This document shows, piece after piece, positions 16,965 through 25,726 of a stretch of DNA of 64,000 bases. Position 1 is the stretch's first letter. The number at the start of each line of letters is the position of its first letter. The position numbers and the translations under genes were made by a program. The notes beneath the pieces were generated by a model, which was not told the origin of the DNA, searched no databases, and saw nothing but the letters and a program-made list of their open reading frames with translations. The stretch is from Streptomyces qaidamensis (GTDB lineage: Bacteria; Actinomycetota; Actinomycetes; Streptomycetales; Streptomycetaceae), in NCBI RefSeq assembly GCF_001611795.1, contig NZ_CP015098.1, forward strand, positions 5,704,001 through 5,768,000, read 5' to 3'.

Positions 16965-17639
16965 TCACCCACCGGCCTTGGCGACACCGATCGGGCAAGA
17001 CACCCCCGTGCCGTCCACCCCGCAGTACCCGTTCGGGTTTTTGCTGCTTGAAAGGTACTGCTGGTGGTATCCCTCCGCCGGATAGAAGGGGCGGCCCTGC
17101 GCCGAGACGATCTCCGTGGTGATGCTGCCGTAGCCGGAGGAGGTGAGGACCTTCTGGTACGCCTCGCGGGAGGACCTGGCGGTGGCCTCCTGCTCGGGGG
17201 TGTGGGTGTAGACCGCCGAGCGGTACTGCGTGCCCACGTCGTTGCCCTGGCGGAAGCCCTGCGTGGGGTCGTGGGACTCCCAGAACGTCTTGAGGAGGCG
17301 CTCGTACGAGATCCGCGCCGGGTCGAAGACCACGCGCACGACCTCCGTGTGGCCGGTCAGGCCCGAACAGACCTCCTCGTACGTGGGGTTCTCCGTGTGA
17401 CCGCCCTGGTAGCCGACGAGCGTCGTCCACACACCGGCCGGGAGCTGCCAGAACTTGCGCTCCGCGCCCCAGAAGCAGCCCAGGCCGAAGTCGGCGGTCT
17501 CCAGGCCCTCGGGGTAGGGGCCGAGCAGCGGGTTGCCGAGGACGGTGTGGCGGTCGGGGACCGTGAACACCGGCTCCGGGCGGCCGGGCAGCGCCTGCTC
17601 GGGGGTCGGCAGGTGGGGCGTGCGGCTGTGCGCGAACAT
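16965..17639 (-). CDS. msrA: Peptide methionine-(S)-S-oxide reductase
   Basis: 224 residues from the ATG at 17639, which has GGGAG six bases upstream; an ATG at 17651 adds four residues. It reduces the S-epimer of methionine sulfoxide in proteins. The catalytic GCFWGAE motif is present with Cys55. Typical segments VGYQGGHTENPTYEEVCSGLTGH and EYHQQYL-like GYHQQYLSS follow. Resolving cysteines are in GYCGVDGTGVSC near the end. Single-domain MsrA with no MsrB fusion. Cytosolic. Confidence 0.96.
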   Translation of the reverse strand: MFAHSRTPHLPTPEQALPGRPEPVFTVPDRHTVLGNPLLGPYPEGLETADFGLGCFWGAERKFWQLPAGVWTTLVGYQGGHTENPTYEEVCSGLTGHTEVVRVVFDPARISYERLLKTFWESHDPTQGFRQGNDVGTQYRSAVYTHTPEQEATARSSREAYQKVLTSSGYGSITTEIVSAQGRPFYPAEGYHQQYLSSSKNPNGYCGVDGTGVSCPIGVAKAGG

Positions 17640-17719
17640 GCGGTCTCCCATCGGGTCGGCGTCCTCTGCAACGTGCCGGGACTTCCCGGAATTCCGGCGG
17701 GGAACCGCAAGGGCCGGCG

Positions 17720-18841
17720 TCAGTGCGGCAGGCTCGCGGGGCTGCCGCCGTTCGCCTCGTAGCCCGCCACCGCCAGCGCCCGGTACACCGCGAACTCCGC
17801 CGCCGGGTCGGCTGACAGCGTCCAGGGCAGGGCGCCCACATGGCCGTCGATGTGGACCAGCTGGTTCATCGCCTCCGACCAGCGTTCGCTGCGGACCAGG
17901 AAGAACACCAGCATGTGCCGTACGTGCGCCAGCATCGGGTCGTCCGGCCGGGCCGAGTGCACCGCGTGCAGCGCGCCGTGGACCGCCTTCGTGACCACCT
18001 CGCTCTGCCAGAAGCTCGCGACGAGGGTCACCTCGGGGAGGTGCTCGAACACCGCGAAGAGGGGCATCGCCGAGAGGAGGGAGCCCTGGGGAGCCCGGGC
18101 CGCCGCGGCCTCGGCGAACGAGTAGGCCTCCGCGCGGGAGCCGTGCCACTTCTCGCACCAGTAGTGCAGCGCGGCCAGGTGCGCCCCCATGTGGGCCGGG
18201 GCGCGGTCCAGGATCTTCAGCCAGATCTGCTCGAAGTCCTTCTGGGAGTAGCCGAGACCGCGGGCCACCGACAGCTCGACGATGTAGGGGATCGGGTCGC
18301 CGGGGGCGAGCAGCGCCGCCTCGCCACACGCCGTCCTCGCCTCCTCCATGATGATCCGGAACTCGTCCGTCCCGGGTGTGGCCGTACGCCAGGCCTGCTG
18401 CACGAGGAACTCGGCGTGCACCGCCGCGCCGCCCGCGTCCTTGGGCGCCTCGGCCCGCCACACGCGCAGCCACTGCCCGCCCGGCGCCTCGCTCACCCCG
18501 CCGGACCGCCGCGAGAGCTCCAGCGAGGCGGCGCCCGCGAAGGCCTGGACGCGCTGCCAGCGCCGCTCGCCCTCCGTCTCCGTGCCCGCCAGGAGCTGCT
18601 GCGCGGCGCGGTAGTCCTGCGTGCGCTGCACCACGTCCAAGACGTCCAGCAGGTCCTGGTCGGGGCCGGGCATGCGGATGTCGAGCTCCTCCTCCAGGAC
18701 GAAGCCGTAGTTCGCCGGGTCGGCCGCGTCCGGGTGGTCGGGCGAGACCAGCCCTATCGCACCACCGCGCCTGCGCCGCAGGAAGGGGAGCAGCACGAAG
18801 CCCAGCATGACCAGCGCGATCAGGACCCAGAGAATCTCCAT
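17720..18841 (-). CDS. Membrane-anchored hypothetical protein with helical repeats
   Basis: 373 residues from the ATG at 18841 (MEILWVLIALVMLGF). One N-terminal membrane span is followed by an RRRR stop-transfer, so the remaining ~350 residues should be cytoplasmic. They are helix-rich and resemble degenerate TPR-like repeats (HMGAHLAALHYWCEKWHGSRAEAYSFAEAAAA). No enzyme motif is recognised. No Shine-Dalgarno is visible, suggesting a leaderless mRNA divergent from metB, whose start lies 118 bases away. Probably a conserved Streptomyces protein of unknown role. Confidence 0.75.
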   Translation of the reverse strand: MEILWVLIALVMLGFVLLPFLRRRRGGAIGLVSPDHPDAADPANYGFVLEEELDIRMPGPDQDLLDVLDVVQRTQDYRAAQQLLAGTETEGERRWQRVQAFAGAASLELSRRSGGVSEAPGGQWLRVWRAEAPKDAGGAAVHAEFLVQQAWRTATPGTDEFRIIMEEARTACGEAALLAPGDPIPYIVELSVARGLGYSQKDFEQIWLKILDRAPAHMGAHLAALHYWCEKWHGSRAEAYSFAEAAAARAPQGSLLSAMPLFAVFEHLPEVTLVASFWQSEVVTKAVHGALHAVHSARPDDPMLAHVRHMLVFFLVRSERWSEAMNQLVHIDGHVGALPWTLSADPAAEFAVYRALAVAGYEANGGSPASLPH

Positions 18842-18945
18842 GCAACAAGCGAACCAGACCGCGCCGACAATTGGCCAACCTGCTCCCCGAACCTGTGGAA
18901 AACCCCGCGTCACCCGGACCCCCGGCACTCTTCGCCCCGGCGCAC

Positions 18946-18951
18946 TACCCT
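18946..18951 (+). promoter_or_regulatory. Likely -10 element of a leaderless metB transcript
   Basis: TACCCT ends nine bases before the metB ATG at 18960 and there is no ribosome binding site, so transcription would start at or next to the start codon. Inference from spacing only. Confidence 0.4.
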
Positions 18952-18959
18952 CGGTGCTC

Positions 18960-20114
18960 ATGAGCGACAGGCACATCAGTCAGCACTTCGAGACGCTCGC
19001 GATCCACGCGGGCAACACCGCCGACCCCCTGACGGGCGCGGTCGTCCCGCCGATCTACCAGGTCTCGACCTACAAGCAGGACGGCGTCGGCGGCCTGCGC
19101 GGCGGCTACGAGTACAGCCGCAGCGCCAACCCCACCAGGACCGCGCTGGAGGAGAACCTCGCCGCCCTGGAGGGCGGCCGCCGCGGTCTCGCGTTCGCGT
19201 CCGGGCTGGCGGCCGAGGACTGCCTGCTGCGTACGCTGCTCAGCCCGGGCGACCACGTGGTCATCCCGAACGACGCGTACGGCGGCACGTTCCGTCTGTT
19301 CGCCAAGGTCGTCGCCCGCTGGGGTGTGGAGTGGTCGGTCGCCGACACGAGCGACCCGGCCGCGGTGCGGGCCGCCGTCACCCCGAAGACCAAGGTCGTC
19401 TGGGTGGAGACCCCCTCCAACCCGCTGCTCGGCATCACCGACATCGCCGCCGTCGCCCAGGTCGCCCGGGACGCGGGCGCCCGCCTCGTCGTCGACAACA
19501 CCTTCGCCACGCCCTACCTCCAGCAGCCGCTGGCGCTGGGCGCGGACATCGTCGTGCACTCGCTGACCAAGTACATGGGCGGTCACTCCGACGTCGTGGG
19601 CGGCGCGCTGATCACCGGCGACGCCGGCCTCGGCGAGGAGCTGGCCTTCCACCAGAACGCGATGGGCGCGGTCGCCGGCCCCTTCGACTCCTGGCTGGTG
19701 CTGCGCGGCACCAAGACCCTGTCCGTGCGCATGGACCGGCACAGCGAGAACGCGGCCAAGATCGCCGACATGCTCACCCGGCACGCGCGCGTGAGCAGCG
19801 TGCTCTACCCGGGGCTGCCGGAGCACCCGGGTCACGAGGTCGCCGCCAAGCAGATGAAGTCGTTCGGCGGCATGGTCTCCTTCCGTGTCGAGGGCGGTGA
19901 GGAGGCGGCCGTCGAGGTGTGCAACCGGGCGAAGATCTTCACGCTGGGCGAGTCCCTGGGCGGCGTCGAGTCGCTGATCGAGCACCCCGGCCGCATGACG
20001 CACGCGTCCGTGGCCGGCTCGGCGCTGGAGGTTCCCGGTGACCTGGTGCGTCTGTCCGTGGGCATCGAGAACGCCGAGGACCTGCTGGAGGACCTTCAGC
20101 AGGCGCTCGGCTAG
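18960..20114 (+). CDS. metB: Cystathionine gamma-synthase (PLP enzyme)
   Basis: 384 residues, normal length for Cys/Met-metabolism PLP enzymes. Substrate and PLP segments: YEYSRSANPTR (50-60), AFASGLAAE, VWVETPSNPLLGI, VVDNTFATP, and HSLTKYMGGHSD, whose Lys204 forms the Schiff base. C-terminal SLGGVESLIEHPGRMTH is typical of the gamma-synthase/gamma-lyase branch. It joins an activated homoserine to cysteine in methionine synthesis; a lyase or reverse-transsulfuration activity cannot be excluded by sequence. Converges on the small membrane protein gene 18 bases further on. Confidence 0.93.
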   Translation: MSDRHISQHFETLAIHAGNTADPLTGAVVPPIYQVSTYKQDGVGGLRGGYEYSRSANPTRTALEENLAALEGGRRGLAFASGLAAEDCLLRTLLSPGDHVVIPNDAYGGTFRLFAKVVARWGVEWSVADTSDPAAVRAAVTPKTKVVWVETPSNPLLGITDIAAVAQVARDAGARLVVDNTFATPYLQQPLALGADIVVHSLTKYMGGHSDVVGGALITGDAGLGEELAFHQNAMGAVAGPFDSWLVLRGTKTLSVRMDRHSENAAKIADMLTRHARVSSVLYPGLPEHPGHEVAAKQMKSFGGMVSFRVEGGEEAAVEVCNRAKIFTLGESLGGVESLIEHPGRMTHASVAGSALEVPGDLVRLSVGIENAEDLLEDLQQALG

Positions 20115-20132
20115 ACCGGCCCCCTCACGGGG

Positions 20133-20381
20133 TCACCAGCCGCTCAGGGGTGGAGTCGTCTCGGACGGCGGTTCCACCCACGGGCGGGCCGTCAGCGCCC
20201 ACACGGTGAACGCCAGGGCCGCCGCGAGCATCAGCAGCCACAGAGCGCGGCGGGCGAGCGTCCGGCGCCGCAGCATGCGGCCGCCGCGGCGCACCGCCTC
20301 CGTGTGGATCTCGGGCGGCAGGGAGCGTGGCGCCTGCTCCAGGAGCCGTCGTACGGCCGCCTCGCGGTCGTTCCCGCTCAT
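20133..20381 (-). CDS. Small single-span membrane protein next to an ECF-like sigma gene
   Basis: 82 residues: an N-terminal soluble part of ~45 residues, a very basic stretch (RRGGRMLRRRTLARR), one membrane span (about 48-66), and a short outer tail. It starts 25 bases after the stop of the sigma-like gene on the same strand, so the two are probably co-transcribed. Size and topology would suit a minimal anti-sigma factor, but no zinc-binding HxxxCxxC motif is present, so this is only inference. Confidence 0.7.
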   Translation of the reverse strand: MSGNDREAAVRRLLEQAPRSLPPEIHTEAVRRGGRMLRRRTLARRALWLLMLAAALAFTVWALTARPWVEPPSETTPPLSGW

Positions 20382-20406
20382 GTCGCCCTCCGGTCGCGGT
20401 CCGGGC

Positions 20407-20910
20407 TCATGACGGCACCGCCTTGGTGGCCCTCACCGCGGGCGCCGGGCCCCGCGGCCTGTGCAGCAGGGTCGATGTGGCCCGGTGGCAGATCGCCCGT
20501 ACGCGCTCCGGGGACAGGCCGAGCAGGGCCGCCGTCTGCTCCTCGGCGACGCCTTCGTGGAGCCGGAGGACCAGGACCAGCCGTTCCTGCGGGGTCAGCG
20601 GGGCCAGAGGGCCCGCGGGGTCCGGGCGGGAGCGGCCGAGCCCGCCGTGGTGGTGCCACGCGCCGCGCGCGAAGCGGACGGCGAGGTGCGAGCGGGTGCG
20701 GTCGTAGGGGTCCTCGCCGCGCAGCCGGTCCCAGCTCGCGTACGTGTGGGCCAGTGACAGCGTCAGAAGGCGCCGCGCGCGGGGGTTGTCGTCCGGGGCC
20801 TCCGCGGTGAGCAGCGTGGCGGCGTGCAGCAGCCGCCCGGCCGCGCCCGCGACGAACGCCTCGAACTCCCGGGCGCGACGGGTTGCCCGGGACGCATGCC
20901 GCTCCAGCAC
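20407..20910 (-). CDS. ECF-like sigma factor with recognisable region 4
   Basis: 167 residues from the GTG at 20910, which has GGGAGG at ideal spacing; an ATG at 20961 gives 184 residues. The N-terminal half (REFEAFVAGAAGRLLHAATLL) resembles sigma region 2 of SigE-type ECF factors in a diverged form. The second half has LTPQERLVLVLRLHEGVAEEQTAALLGLSPERVRAICHRA, a clear region 4.2 helix-turn-helix. Between them lies an HLAVRFARGAW segment. It may be a true sigma factor with a weak core-binding region or a region-4 regulator. Its partner is probably the membrane protein downstream. Confidence 0.75.
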   Translation of the reverse strand: MLERHASRATRRAREFEAFVAGAAGRLLHAATLLTAEAPDDNPRARRLLTLSLAHTYASWDRLRGEDPYDRTRSHLAVRFARGAWHHHGGLGRSRPDPAGPLAPLTPQERLVLVLRLHEGVAEEQTAALLGLSPERVRAICHRATSTLLHRPRGPAPAVRATKAVPS

Positions 20911-21088
20911 CGCGCCTCCCGCCTGACGGCGACCCTGAGGATGCGGGCACCCGCCGCACATGTCGGGGGCCCGGTCTCATATCAGGCCAGGGACGGCCCC
21001 GAGGTCAAGAGCCGCGCACGGCCCGGACGGTGCCACGCACGCGTGGAGGCCCGGCCGTCGTACGCGGCGCCCCCGCGCGGCAGGGCGT

Positions 21089-21613
21089 TCAGGACGCCGG
21101 GTCCGCCTCCGGCCCCGGCACCCCCTGGGCCGCCATCCGGGAGGACAGGGCGCTGTTGAAGCGCGTGAGGAGGTCGCAGAACGCCTCGCGCTCCTCGGGC
21201 TGCCAGTCGTGGGTCAGTTCGGCCATCAACTGCCGTCGGGAGGAGCGCACTTCCTCCAGGCGGGCCTGTCCGCGCGGGGACAGCTGCAGCACCACCGCGC
21301 GCCCGTCCTCGGGGTGCGAGGTGCGCTTGACCAGGCCGGTGTCGACGAGCGGTGCCACCTGCCGGGTGACCGTCGACGAGTCGATCCCCATGCTCGCGGC
21401 GAGCGCCTTGACGCCCATCGGGCCTTCCTTGTCGAGACGGTTGAGCAGCAGGTACGCGGCGCGGTCCATGGAGTTGCGCACCTGCCCGACTCCGCCGAGC
21501 CGGGTCTGTTCGGCACGGCGGGCGAACAGCGCCACCTCGTGCTGCAGCGTGTCGAGAAGACCGGTGTCACCGACGGTCGTCATGTCCATCGACATTTCAG
21601 GTGTTGTGGGCAT
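21089..21613 (-). CDS. MarR-family transcriptional regulator
   Basis: 174 residues from the ATG at 21613; ATGs at 21595 and 21589 are alternatives. The winged helix is clear: MGVKALAASMGIDSSTVTRQVAPLVDTGLVKRTSHPEDGRAVVLQLSPRG. Flanking helices LDTLQHEVALFARRAEQTRL and LLTRFNSAL form the dimer interface. It is divergent from ilvA with about 145 bases between starts, so it may control ilvA, itself, or distant genes. The ligand cannot be inferred. Confidence 0.9.
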   Translation of the reverse strand: MPTTPEMSMDMTTVGDTGLLDTLQHEVALFARRAEQTRLGGVGQVRNSMDRAAYLLLNRLDKEGPMGVKALAASMGIDSSTVTRQVAPLVDTGLVKRTSHPEDGRAVVLQLSPRGQARLEEVRSSRRQLMAELTHDWQPEEREAFCDLLTRFNSALSSRMAAQGVPGPEADPAS

Positions 21614-21758
21614 GGCCGGGGGCTCACTTCGTGGAGGGCTGGCAGATTGGGGGACAGGGTACGCGGCCGGAAGGCGGGCCGTACCGGCGCTGCGCAAAGC
21701 GGGTCTCGGAGGTTGGTCACAACGGTCGTTCCCGCCTGTGAACTGCGATGCTGGAGTC

Positions 21759-22988
21759 ATGAGCTACAGCACGGCTGACTCCTTTCGGCCCGTCACCCTC
21801 GACGACGTGCGCGGCGCGCAGAAGATGCTCTCGGGTGTGGCGCGGGTGACCGCGATGGAGGGCAGCAGGCACCTGTCCCAGATGGTCGGTGCGCCGGTTC
21901 ACCTCAAGTGCGAGAACCTCCAGCGGACGGGCTCGTTCAAGCTGCGCGGCGCGTACGTGAGGATCGCCGGTCTGCTGCCGGAGGAGCGCGCCGCGGGTGT
22001 CGTCGCCGCGAGCGCGGGCAACCACGCGCAGGGCGTCGCCCTCGCCTCCGCCCTGCTCGGCGTGCGCTCCACGGTGTTCATGCCGAAGGGCGCGCCGCTG
22101 CCCAAGGTCAGTGCCACCCGGGACTACGGGGCCGAGGTGCGGCTGCACGGCCAGGTCGTCGACGAGACGCTGGCCGCGGCACAGGAGTACGCGACCGAGA
22201 CGGGTGCGGTGTTCATCCACCCCTTCGACCACCCCGACATCATCGCGGGGCAGGGCACGGTGGGCCTGGAGATCCTGGAGCAGTGCCCGGAGGCGCGCAC
22301 GATCCTGGTCGGCATCGGCGGGGGCGGGCTGGCCGCCGGGATCGCGGTGGCGGTGAAGTCCCTGCGGCCGGACGTGCGGGTCGTGGGCGTGCAGGCGGCC
22401 GGCGCGGCGGCGTACCCGCCCTCGCTGGCGGCGGGCCGGCCGGTGTCGGTCGAGAACCCGGCGACCATGGCCGACGGCATCAAGGTCGGGCGGCCGGGCG
22501 ACGTGCCGTTCGGGATCGTCGGCGAGCTGGTCGACGAGGTGCGCACGGTCAGCGAGGACGAGCTGTCGGCCGCGCTGCTGCTGTGCCTGGAGCGGGCCAA
22601 GCTGGTCGTGGAGCCGGCCGGGGCGAGCCCGGTCGCGGCGCTGCTGAGCGAGCCCGGCGCGTTCGAGGGCCCGGTCGTCGCGGTGCTGTCCGGCGGCAAT
22701 GTCGACCCGGTGCTGATGGAGCGGGTCCTGCGGCACGGCATGGCCGCGCAGGGCCGCTACCTGGCGGTGCGGCTGCGGCTGACGGACCGGCCAGGTGCTC
22801 TCGCCACTCTTCTGGGCGCGTTGTCAGTGGTCGACGCTAACGTCCTCGATGTGAGCCATGTGCGAACCGACCCGCGGCTCGGGCTCACGGAGGCGGAGGT
22901 CGAGCTGCACCTGGAGACGAAGGGCCCGGCGCACTGCGCCGAGGTGGGTCAGGCGCTGCGCGAGGCCGGCTACACGGTCATCGGCTGA
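21759..22988 (+). CDS. ilvA: Threonine ammonia-lyase (threonine dehydratase)
   Basis: 409 residues. A type II PLP fold with CENLQRTGSFKLRGA, whose Lys61 binds PLP, SAGNHAQGVA, and the glycine-rich phosphate cup GGGGLAAG. A single ACT-like domain occupies about 330-409 (RYLAVRLRLTDRPGALATLLG). One ACT domain and ~400 residues fit the short class of threonine deaminases, some catabolic and some biosynthetic. It converts threonine to 2-oxobutanoate for isoleucine synthesis or catabolism. Shine-Dalgarno is poor (GGAG only two bases from the ATG). Confidence 0.93.
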   Translation: MSYSTADSFRPVTLDDVRGAQKMLSGVARVTAMEGSRHLSQMVGAPVHLKCENLQRTGSFKLRGAYVRIAGLLPEERAAGVVAASAGNHAQGVALASALLGVRSTVFMPKGAPLPKVSATRDYGAEVRLHGQVVDETLAAAQEYATETGAVFIHPFDHPDIIAGQGTVGLEILEQCPEARTILVGIGGGGLAAGIAVAVKSLRPDVRVVGVQAAGAAAYPPSLAAGRPVSVENPATMADGIKVGRPGDVPFGIVGELVDEVRTVSEDELSAALLLCLERAKLVVEPAGASPVAALLSEPGAFEGPVVAVLSGGNVDPVLMERVLRHGMAAQGRYLAVRLRLTDRPGALATLLGALSVVDANVLDVSHVRTDPRLGLTEAEVELHLETKGPAHCAEVGQALREAGYTVIG

Positions 22989-23038
22989 TCACAGGGCCAT
23001 CGGCCTTGGCCGGCCCGGCTGCCGGTCCAAGATCCTTT

Positions 23039-23092
23039 CGTCTCACGGAATGCAACGAGGAAAAACGCATTGTGAGACGCGATACATCGCGT
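23039..23092 (+). promoter_or_regulatory. Two nested palindromes upstream of the ABC exporter operon
   Basis: CGTCTCAC (23039-23046) plus AATGC (23049-23053) are mirrored by GCATT (23067-23071) and GTGAGACG (23072-23079). A second perfect palindrome, ACGCGAT-AC-ATCGCGT, covers 23077-23092. Both lie in the 171-base gap before the ATP-binding protein gene, about 70-120 bases from its ATG. They look like operators for a dimeric repressor (TetR or PadR size); the regulator gene is not adjacent. Confidence 0.6.
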
Positions 23093-23159
23093 TATGGTGT
23101 GTTGGTGCGAAGCCTCACCGGACGTCTGTCCGGTCATCCCCGAAGACGTGGAGACTCAT

Positions 23160-24137
23160 ATGCCAGGCGCCATCTATGCCGAAGGTCTGGTCAAGACCTT
23201 CGGTGACGTAAAGGCCTTGGACGGCGTCGACCTGGACGTGCCCGAGGGCACGGTCCTCGGCCTGCTCGGGCCGAACGGCGCGGGCAAGACCACCACCGTC
23301 CGCTGCCTGACCACCCTGCTGCGCCCCGACAGCGGCCGGGCGGTCGTCGCGGGCATCGACGTGCTCAAGCAGCCCGACGCGGTCCGCCGCTCCATCGGCC
23401 TGTCCGGCCAGTTCGCGGCCGTCGACGAATACCTGACCGGCCGGGAGAACCTCCAGATGGTCGGCCAGCTCTACCAGATGCGGGCGAAGGCGGCGAAGGA
23501 GCGCGCGGCCGAACTGCTGGAGCAGTTCCACCTCACCGACGCCGCCGACCGCCCCACCAAGACCTACTCCGGAGGCATGCGCCGCCGCCTCGACCTCGCG
23601 GCGGCCCTGGTCGTCTCGCCGCCGGTGATGTTCATGGACGAGCCCACGACCGGCCTCGACCCCCGCAACCGCCAGCAGCTGTGGGAGGTCATCAAGCAAC
23701 TGGTCTCCGGAGGCACGACGCTGCTGCTCACCACCCAGTACCTGGAGGAGGCCGACCACCTGGCGCACGACATCGCGGTGGTCGACCACGGCAAGGTCAT
23801 CGCCCAGGGCACCTCCGACCAGCTCAAGGCCCGCACCGGCGGCGAACGCGTCGAGGTCGTGGTGCACGAACGCGAGCACATCCAGGCCGCCACCGAGGTC
23901 CTCGCCGGCTTCGGCAAGGGCGAGACCACGGTCGAGGAGCACATGCGCAAGCTCACCGCCCCCGTGACCGGCGGCGCCAAGCTCCTCGCCGAGGTCATCC
24001 GCGAGCTGGACACCCGGGGCATCGAGATCGACGACATCGGCCTGCGCCGGCCGACCCTCGACGACGTCTTCCTGTCCCTCACGGGGCACGTCGCCGAGGC
24101 CAAGGACCAGGAGAACGACAAGGAGGCCGCCCAGTGA
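23160..24137 (+). CDS. DrrA-like ABC transporter ATP-binding protein
   Basis: 325 residues from the ATG at 23160, with GTGGAG upstream. Walker A GPNGAGKT (37-44), signature YSGGMRRRLDLA, Walker B VMFMDEPTTGLDPRNR, then the C-terminal domain found in daunorubicin-resistance ATPases (ERVEVVVHEREHI and RRPTLDDVFLSLTGH). It energises the ABC-2 permease encoded directly downstream by a four-base GTGA overlap. Together they form an exporter for a drug-like or lipid molecule at the cytoplasmic membrane. The promoter carries two palindromes. Confidence 0.94.
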   Translation: MPGAIYAEGLVKTFGDVKALDGVDLDVPEGTVLGLLGPNGAGKTTTVRCLTTLLRPDSGRAVVAGIDVLKQPDAVRRSIGLSGQFAAVDEYLTGRENLQMVGQLYQMRAKAAKERAAELLEQFHLTDAADRPTKTYSGGMRRRLDLAAALVVSPPVMFMDEPTTGLDPRNRQQLWEVIKQLVSGGTTLLLTTQYLEEADHLAHDIAVVDHGKVIAQGTSDQLKARTGGERVEVVVHEREHIQAATEVLAGFGKGETTVEEHMRKLTAPVTGGAKLLAEVIRELDTRGIEIDDIGLRRPTLDDVFLSLTGHVAEAKDQENDKEAAQ

Positions 24138-24991
24138 GCGCCGTCACCGACACCGTGCGGGTCGCGCCGGCCGCGACCCCGGTCAGCCAGTCGATCCGCG
24201 ACTCGATGGTCGTCGCCAAGCGGAACCTGATCCGCATGTCCCGGATCCCCGAGATGATCATCTACGGGCTGATCCAACCGATCATGTTCGTGGTGCTGTT
24301 CACCTACGTCTTCGGCGGCTCCATGCAGATCGGCAACAGCACCAGCGCCGCCGACTACAAGAACTTCCTGATGGCCGGCATCTTCGCGCAGACCGTCACC
24401 TTCGCCACCGCCAGCTCCGGCGCCGGCATCGCCGACGACATGCACAAGGGCCTCATCGACCGCTTCCGCTCCCTGCCCATGGCACGCGGCGCGGTGCTCA
24501 CCGGGCGCACCCTCGCCGACTCCGTGCAGACGGCCCTGACCCTGGTGGTCCTCGCCGTGGTCGCCCTCCTGGTCGGCTGGCGCGTCGGCTCGGACGGCAG
24601 CACCAACGCCGCCAAGGTCCTCGCGGCCTTCGGCCTGCTGCTCCTGCTCGGCTACGCGTTCACCTGGATCGGCGCCCTGATCGGCATGTCCGTCCGGACC
24701 CCCGAGGCGGCCACGTCCAGCGGCCTGATCTGGCTCTTCCCGGTCACCTTCATCTCGAACGCGTTCGTGGACACCAGCCACATGACCCCGTGGCTTCGCC
24801 ACATCGCCGAGTGGAACCCCTTCAGTGCCACGGTCCAGGCCTGCAGGGTCCTCTTCGCCAACCCGGGCCAGTCGACGTCGGACGCCTGGCCCATGCAGCA
24901 CCCCGTGTGGGCCTCGCTGATCTACTCGATCCTGATCCTGGTGGTCTTCCGGACCCTGGCGGTGCGCAAGTACCGCTCGGCGACGGCATGA
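24134..24991 (+). CDS. DrrB-like ABC-2 type permease
   Basis: 285 residues, GTG start overlapping the ATPase stop codon, so translation is coupled. Six membrane segments are expected: IYGLIQPIMFVVLFTYVFGG, FLMAGIFAQTVTFAT, LTLVVLAVVALLVGW, VLAAFGLLLLLGYAF, LIWLFPVTFISNAFV and SLIYSILILVVF. The cytoplasmic IADDMHKGLIDRFRSLPMARGAVLTGR is the coupling-helix motif of DrrB-type permeases. The WNPFSATVQACR segment is also typical. Substrate unknown. Confidence 0.94.
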   Translation: MSAVTDTVRVAPAATPVSQSIRDSMVVAKRNLIRMSRIPEMIIYGLIQPIMFVVLFTYVFGGSMQIGNSTSAADYKNFLMAGIFAQTVTFATASSGAGIADDMHKGLIDRFRSLPMARGAVLTGRTLADSVQTALTLVVLAVVALLVGWRVGSDGSTNAAKVLAAFGLLLLLGYAFTWIGALIGMSVRTPEAATSSGLIWLFPVTFISNAFVDTSHMTPWLRHIAEWNPFSATVQACRVLFANPGQSTSDAWPMQHPVWASLIYSILILVVFRTLAVRKYRSATA

Positions 24992-24994
24992 CGA

Positions 24995-25025
24995 TGCCCC
25001 CGGTGCCGCTCTGGCGCCGGGGGCA
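24995..25025. terminator. Bidirectional hairpin between the ABC permease and greA
   Basis: TGCCCCCGGTGCC (24995-25007) pairs with GGCGCCGGGGGCA (25013-25025) with one wobble and a five-base loop, between the stop codons of convergent genes. Confidence 0.8.
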
Positions 25026-25049
25026 GATCAGGGCTCGGACCGCGGTGGG

Positions 25050-25547
25050 TCAGCCCTCGTACGGCTCGGCCTTCAGGATCTTCACCAGGGCCTTCTTGCC
25101 GTTCGGCAGCTCGTACTCCGCGTCCTCGCCGACCTTGTGGCCGATCACGCCGGTGCCCAGCGGGGACTGCGGGGAGTACGTCTCGATGTCGGAGCTCGCG
25201 TACTCGCGGGACGCGAGCAGGAACGTCAGCGTGTCATCCTCGTCGCCGTCGAACGCGATCGTGACGACCATGCCGGGAGCCACCGCGCCGTTCGCCGCGG
25301 GCGCCTCGCCGACCTTGGCGTTCTCGAGGAGCTGGGTGAGCTGGCGCACACGGAGCTCCTGCTTGCCCTGCTCCTCCTTGGCCGCGTGGTACCCGCCGTT
25401 CTCACGCAGGTCGCCCTCTTCGCGCGCCGCGGCGATCTTCGCGGAGATCTCCGCCCGCGCGGGACCAGTAAGGTGCTCAAGCTCAGCCTTGAGCTTGTTG
25501 TACGCCTCCTGGGTCAGCCAGGTGACGTTCTCGCTGGTCTGGGTCAC
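25050..25547 (-). CDS. greA: Transcription elongation factor GreA
   Basis: 165 residues from the GTG at 25547, preceded by GAGGAG. N-terminal coiled coil (YNKLKAELEHLTGPARAEISAKIAAAREEGDLRENGGYHAAKEEQGKQE) with the acidic tip residues D-x-x-E in EGDLREN that coordinate the catalytic metal. The C-terminal domain has SPLGTGVIGHKVGE. It enters the RNA polymerase secondary channel and restarts backtracked complexes. Slightly longer than E. coli GreA, as in other actinomycetes. Confidence 0.96.
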   Translation of the reverse strand: MTQTSENVTWLTQEAYNKLKAELEHLTGPARAEISAKIAAAREEGDLRENGGYHAAKEEQGKQELRVRQLTQLLENAKVGEAPAANGAVAPGMVVTIAFDGDEDDTLTFLLASREYASSDIETYSPQSPLGTGVIGHKVGEDAEYELPNGKKALVKILKAEPYEG

Positions 25548-25726
25548 AGGTGCTCCTCGTAGGTACTGGGAATACAAAGCATCGCCCTACACAGAAGAAT
25601 GTTCCTTCACGGAAGGGCGAAACCACGAGCCTAACAATTCAGGGGCCCAAGGGGGAGGACATAAGCCACCAGATTTACGTCAAGGCAGGTCAGGCCCTAC
25701 GGATTACAGGTGATGCCCGGTGGCCG

